A DNA stretch of 56,231 nucleotides from positions 1 through 56,231 of the forward strand of contig WRDH01000017.1 in the NCBI GenBank assembly GCA_009783555.1, in the 5' to 3' direction. Shown in pieces: positions 52,692 through 56,231 of the stretch. The notes beneath the pieces were generated by a model. The model was given only the letters and a program-made list of their open reading frames with translations. It was not told where the DNA came from and searched no databases. The stretch's first letter is position 1, and every line of letters begins with the position of its first letter. Source of the DNA: Oscillospiraceae bacterium. Lineage in GTDB: Bacteria > Bacillota > Clostridia > Oscillospirales > Oscillospiraceae. A program made the position numbers and the translations under genes.

Positions 52692-55290
52692 CCGGTAATA
52701 AGCCTTTCACCCATTTTGAGTGTTGTTTCTCATTATCAAACCAATATTCGTCAAGTAATGGAATGATTTCATATTTCAAAACACTTTTATACCAATCATC
52801 AGTTATCTTGTCGCAGTTACAGAAAAAGCTGTGACCAATCTGAAATCCGGATCCCAAATCATTTGTAATATCATCATTCAAAGCTTTCATCTCTGCCAGT
52901 ATCTTTTCTCCCAGAGATTCGTCATCTTTCTTTATATAACTAATGAATCCATCATTACCAAAAACAGGACTAATCGGTACAAAACTAAACCTACGGCGAA
53001 GAGCGTAATCCATCATAGCAAGACTGCGGTCAGCAGTATTCATCATGCCGATGATGAATACATTCTTAGGGACGTAAAAGGGTTCGCCGGAGTAAGTCAG
53101 CTTTATTGAAAACTCTTCTCCTCGCTTGTCGTTTTCCAACAAAAACATTAGTTCACCCATTATTTTTTCAATTCTTCCGCGATTTATTTCATCAATAATA
53201 AAGAAATGTTTATATTTGTCTGCTTCCTTGCGCACATCTTCATCATCTGAGTTTATGCATGAAATATAGTTAGCTTCATCCGTTTTTGCTTTTTCGGTGC
53301 AAAAATCATAGAAAACACCGGGTTCAAGTGTAAAACCGCCATCACCACTAGGTCTATAACCTTCGATAAAGTCTTCATAGGAATAACTTTGATGAAATTG
53401 GATCATACTAACTTTACTATCGTCTTTTGCACCGATGATTGAGTAAGCGAGTCGTTTTGCCATATAACTTTTTCCGACTCCGGGTGCTCCCTGAAGAATT
53501 ATATTCTTCTTGCGGTCAAGTAAGGCGACAATTTCATCGTACTCATCGCTATCGAAATAGACTTCTAAGAGAAAGTCTTCTTTAGTGTAATCCGTTATGG
53601 TTAAAGGTTCTAATGGTGTAACCCCTCTTTCTGTCAAGGCTTCTTTAAGTTCAGGGCGGATAATCCATTCAAAGTGTTCTTTTCTGTTTATATACTTACC
53701 TACAAATGGTATATTCCACCAAGCTACATCACCTTTGTTATCCAATCGAGTTTTACAATCTGTATACTCCTTTACCCTTCGTGCCATTGAATAAACAGGA
53801 GCAATGTACGCTGTTGGGTGTGCGTTGAACGTCTTGCCAACTTCTGAGCATGTAGCTTGTCCATCATAGTAAAGCCACTTCCGTAGAAGTTCAATGTCGT
53901 TTACATTGATTACCGAGGCATCAATCATTTCTAACCACTGCTGCATGGTTATGCCATTATTATAGTAGAAATCATCTTTTAACGAAATAACTGCCGCCGA
54001 ACTGTCGATATGCACCGACAAGTCCTCCTCCATGTTCTTCTTGGCGGAATAGAAAATCATATCAATATCTTCTCTTTTTGTTACTCGATGTATCGTCGAT
54101 AAGTATCCGCCTAACTCATAGTCTGAAAATGGTGTTTTAGGCGTCCAATCTACAGGAATGGTATGTCCAAAATCATTGTCGAAACGATATCCATTTTCAA
54201 AATCTTCCTTAATTGTGCCGATTGCTTTTATTCTAAGCATTGAAGTCTTTCCTTTGGCATAAGCGGCTTTTATAGCTATCTTGTCACCTGTTTTCATTTT
54301 TGAAAGTAATTCAAATGCTTTTCTCGCACGATTTTCAGGTATCTTATTTATCCAGTCTGTAAAGTCTGAAGGATTAGAGACTATATTTGATATATCTACT
54401 TTTTCAAAACCTATTGCGAATATTCCGCATTCTATAAATGATTGTGATACATCACCTACATCACCGTATGATGCACCACCAAGCCAATAGGAATGAGTTG
54501 TCGCTGCTGGTGAGTCTGATTCGCTTTTTATATTTAAAAACTGAAGATAAAACTTCATGCCATTCTTGAAGTCATCTCGTTGGGTATTTGAATCAAAATC
54601 AAATACCCTGTCCATTTTAGAATAATCACCATCACGGGCTTCAAAATATCCTTCAAGCCCTGCGGTGCTAATTATTTTGTTGAGTTCATCATAATACAAA
54701 ATAGAGAATACTGTACGTCCATCTTTTAATCGTGTCTTACCTAATGCTGTAGATATAGTATTTGCGGAATTTGCAGAACGACCGTTGTTCACATACCATT
54801 GTTTGAAGGCTGCTCGCTGTTCTCTTTCATCAACAACGGGCGTCATATTATCTTTATACTCTGATATATGTTGTTTATACATATCAAAAAAGTCGTTTAA
54901 TGCTTGATTGGGTTCATCATCATTCAATGCTAATCTCGCAGTAGAAACTGATTCTGATTTACGCTCCACGGACACATTCGGTTCACGGTTAGCGATATAT
55001 ACACTCTTTACCGCTTTACTTTTACTATCAAACTCAGGTATTATATTCAATCCTGTGTTTTCAAGATTTATATAGCTTGATCTGGTGGCATAATCGCCAT
55101 ATTTATGGTTAAGAGTACAATCCAAGTTGAAATCTGTATAATTGCGCCAATCCGAATAATACTTTCTTAATGAAGAATCTTCTTTATATCCAAATCCCGT
55201 AATCGTTTCTCCATCAATAACGCCATTATTGATATTAAGCTGGTTGACAAACCATGATAATAGTTTGTTGAATTTCATATAATCATTCAT
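52684..55290 (-). CDS. mcrB: McrB-type GTPase with a PUA/EVE-like N-terminal region
   Basis: 868 residues. The C-terminal AAA+ GTPase has Walker A GAPGVGKS (about 601-608), Walker B FFIIDEINRG (about 697-706) and the McrB signature MNTADRSL (about 751-758). A region near 265-400 (THSYWLGGASYGDVGD, then GDKIAIKAAY and MLRIKAIGTI) resembles the PUA-like EVE/ASCH folds that read modified bases. The first 250 residues are a further unassigned module. It recognises modified DNA and drives translocation for McrC. GGGGATA precedes the ATG; a promoter lies about 100 bp upstream. It is longer than E. coli McrB (459 aa), like many multi-domain McrB proteins. Confidence 0.92.
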   Translation of the reverse strand: MNDYMKFNKLLSWFVNQLNINNGVIDGETITGFGYKEDSSLRKYYSDWRNYTDFNLDCTLNHKYGDYATRSSYINLENTGLNIIPEFDSKSKAVKSVYIANREPNVSVERKSESVSTARLALNDDEPNQALNDFFDMYKQHISEYKDNMTPVVDEREQRAAFKQWYVNNGRSANSANTISTALGKTRLKDGRTVFSILYYDELNKIISTAGLEGYFEARDGDYSKMDRVFDFDSNTQRDDFKNGMKFYLQFLNIKSESDSPAATTHSYWLGGASYGDVGDVSQSFIECGIFAIGFEKVDISNIVSNPSDFTDWINKIPENRARKAFELLSKMKTGDKIAIKAAYAKGKTSMLRIKAIGTIKEDFENGYRFDNDFGHTIPVDWTPKTPFSDYELGGYLSTIHRVTKREDIDMIFYSAKKNMEEDLSVHIDSSAAVISLKDDFYYNNGITMQQWLEMIDASVINVNDIELLRKWLYYDGQATCSEVGKTFNAHPTAYIAPVYSMARRVKEYTDCKTRLDNKGDVAWWNIPFVGKYINRKEHFEWIIRPELKEALTERGVTPLEPLTITDYTKEDFLLEVYFDSDEYDEIVALLDRKKNIILQGAPGVGKSYMAKRLAYSIIGAKDDSKVSMIQFHQSYSYEDFIEGYRPSGDGGFTLEPGVFYDFCTEKAKTDEANYISCINSDDEDVRKEADKYKHFFIIDEINRGRIEKIMGELMFLLENDKRGEEFSIKLTYSGEPFYVPKNVFIIGMMNTADRSLAMMDYALRRRFSFVPISPVFGNDGFISYIKKDDESLGEKILAEMKALNDDITNDLGSGFQIGHSFFCNCDKITDDWYKSVLKYEIIPLLDEYWFDNEKQHSKWVKGLLPDA

Positions 55291-55392
55291 TATTTAATAT
55301 CCCCATTACTAAACCTAAACTATAATGTGACGCTTTTCGCTTTATTGTACGAGAACCTTCCTGGCGAACTATTTCTAAATTCCCTGATTGAT

Positions 55393-55421
55393 ATTATACT
55401 TGCGCTGCTCAGTTGTTGCAA
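55393..55421 (-). promoter_or_regulatory. Sigma-A-like promoter of the mcrBC operon
   Basis: Minus strand: -35 TTGCAA (55416-55421), 17-bp spacer, -10 TATAAT (55393-55398). This gives a leader of about 95 bases before the mcrB ATG. Confidence 0.65.
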
Positions 55422-55495
55422 GGAGATTTTGGTTTGTCCGACTTAATTGTACGATGATTTGTACAGTAATTATGATAAAGAAAAGTATCGAGTAA

Positions 55496-55627
55496 TGTAT
55501 AACAGAGATATCAGAAGCAATAGGAATAACGTCACGTGCAGTAGAAATGGTTATAAGCGAGTTGAAAGAAGATGGATTAATTATTCGCGTTGGTCCACCA
55601 AGAGGCGGTCACTGGATGATAAAGTAA
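55496..55627 (+). pseudogene. Remnant C-terminal winged helix of an AlbA_2/RecG-like regulator
   Basis: An open stretch of 43 codons after a TAA reads ITEISEAIGITSRAVEMVIS, then ELKEDGLIIRVGPPRGG and HWMIK before a stop. This is the C-terminal winged helix found at the end of AlbA_2 (Schlafen-like) or Fic-type transcriptional regulators. No N-terminal part and no ribosome binding site is present, so it is a decayed remnant. Another longer frame over this DNA is a shadow. Confidence 0.6.
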
Positions 55628-55633
55628 TGTTAA

Positions 55634-55663
55634 TTCGGAGAACTTCGGAGAACTTCGGAGAAA
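55634..55663 (+). repeat. 10-bp tandem repeat TTCGGAGAAC x3
   Basis: Three consecutive copies directly after the winged-helix remnant; the third ends AAA instead of AAC. The gap 55291-56058 otherwise holds the mcrB promoter, a hairpin AGCAGCGG / CCGCTGCT at about 55688-55711, and an inverted repeat GCGAACCCG / CGGGTTCGC at 55841-55849 and 55867-55875. No intact gene is seen there. Confidence 0.85.
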
Positions 55664-56010
55664 CAACAAGATAGAAAAATATAAAGAAGCAGCGGACTTT
55701 TTACCGCTGCTCTATGCAAGGTTGAACCTATAAATTTCGTTTATTCGTGTAGGATTCGTGTACGCAGGGTGATTGTTATGTGTGGAAACCATTGGTATTA
55801 CAGGAATCTTATGAACTTGGAGCGGGTGATGTACCCAAAAGCGAACCCGGTTATCGTGTTGCCGTACGGGTTCGCGGTTGTTGTAAGGCTTTGAAACTAC
55901 TGTACTTTCGATAATGAAGCCGCATTTTCTTATGTGTTTGATGTGAAGTAAACTAAATTATTCACACAACGTGAGTTTGCTATACAGTTTAGTATTTGGA
56001 AGTATAATAC

Positions 56011-56039
56011 TTGACAATATAGAATATATCCTATATAAT
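56011..56039 (+). promoter_or_regulatory. Consensus sigma-A promoter with palindromic spacer/-10 (toxin gene)
   Basis: -35 TTGACA (56011-56016), 17-bp spacer, -10 TATAAT (56034-56039). Both hexamers are perfect consensus. A near-palindrome at 56017-56036 (ATATAG ... CTATAT, 18 of 20 positions symmetric) covers the spacer and the -10, as an autorepressor site would. Confidence 0.8.
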
Positions 56040-56058
56040 CTGAAGCAGAGGTGACAAA

Positions 56059-56231
56059 GTGGAGAATAAGTATAGTATTGAATTTTTTGAAAAAAGCAAC
56101 GGAACATATCCCGCAGAAGAATATATAGAGTCTCTTGATACTAAGTTGGCGGCAAAGGTTTATCGAACACTTGGAATACTTGAAGAAAATGGACCGGATT
56201 TACGAGAGCCGTATTCTAAACATTTAGATGA
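56059..56231 (+). CDS. RelE/ParE-superfamily (phage Gp49/HigB-like) toxin, 5' part only
   Basis: 57 codons are visible before the window ends. The start is GTG with GAGGT six bases upstream. The sequence begins MENKYSIEFFEKSNGTYPAE and continues EYIESLDTKLAAKVYRTLGI then LEENGPDLREPYSKHLD. This is the pattern of the phage-derived Gp49-like / HigB group, mRNA interferases that pair with an HTH antitoxin usually encoded downstream. The antitoxin gene would lie beyond the window. A consensus promoter with an operator-like palindrome precedes it. Confidence 0.82.
   Translation, partial: MENKYSIEFFEKSNGTYPAEEYIESLDTKLAAKVYRTLGILEENGPDLREPYSKHLD

Noticed and set aside
55447..55674. 75-codon plus-strand frame
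   Set aside because: It is out of frame with the recognisable winged-helix remnant that occupies the same DNA.
55841..55875. Inverted repeat GCGAACCCG / CGGGTTCGC as a rho-independent terminator
   Set aside because: The loop is 17 nt and no T-run follows on either strand.
55778..55894. 38-codon frame in the gap before the toxin gene
   Set aside because: A GGGTGA-like site precedes it, but there is no family signal and the inverted repeat at 55841-55875 lies inside it.
1..56231. tRNA, rRNA or riboswitch genes
   Set aside because: Nothing resembling a tRNA cloverleaf, rRNA signature or known riboswitch core was seen on reading; a covariance-model scan was not possible.

Overview
The window looks like a chromosomal stretch from an anaerobic, low-to-mid GC Firmicute of class Clostridia. 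The evidence is a SCIFF (ranthipeptide) precursor with its radical-SAM maturase, a tungsten-type aldehyde:ferredoxin oxidoreductase with a polyferredoxin, a sensor protein carrying an [FeFe]-hydrogenase domain, strong AGGAGG-type ribosome binding sites and sigma-A promoters. Genus cannot be read from the sequence. No rRNA, tRNA, CRISPR array or intact transposase was found.

Region 1 (1-9.6 kb) is accessory and replication-like. On the minus strand lie a SNF2-type helicase, a MoxR AAA+ ATPase and a truncated zinc-metallopeptidase gene. Divergently placed are a phage-type protein, a toprim primase-helicase fusion and a DnaA-like ATPase with no DNA-binding domain. A DnaQ-type exonuclease and a protein made only of the FtsZ C-terminal domain follow on the minus strand. 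A 30-nt motif (TATCA-N7-TGGGA-Y-AAA) sits upstream of three plus-strand genes, with a weaker copy before a fourth. Region 2 (9.8-17.4 kb) holds a CbxX-type AAA+ ATPase, a WYL regulator and a bacterial Hen1/Pnkp RNA-repair pair.

Region 3 (17.4-25.7 kb, minus strand) has a MATE transporter, an LTA-synthase-like sulfatase, scfB/scfA, an ArsC/Spx-family protein and a two-gene TIR plus PD-(D/E)XK cassette that may be a defence system. Region 4 (25.7-35.4 kb, minus strand) is one likely operon: polyferredoxin, aldehyde oxidoreductase, MoaD-like protein, hybrid histidine kinase, and E2, E3 and a fused E1 of a 2-oxoacid dehydrogenase complex. Region 5 (35.8-46.1 kb) has L-rhamnose isomerase, a class II aldolase, a solute-binding lipoprotein, signal peptidase I, an SDR, a cysteine-synthase-like enzyme and a TldD/TldE pair in which tldD carries an in-frame amber codon. 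Region 6 (46.1-56.2 kb) has a DUF4143 ATPase, a large hydrogenase-domain sensor kinase, McrBC, a decayed winged-helix fragment and the start of a RelE/ParE-type toxin gene with a textbook promoter.

The most unusual feature is a palindromic REP-like repeat family (core GACAGGGGGACGGTTC and its complement) with more than 20 units, not only between genes but in frame inside at least four enzymes: ScfB (two composite elements), the E2 subunit (six QGDGSS-coding units forming its linkers), the E3 subunit and the class II aldolase. No mobilising transposase is present here. A second nested-palindrome family occurs once between the aldehyde oxidoreductase operon and rhaA.
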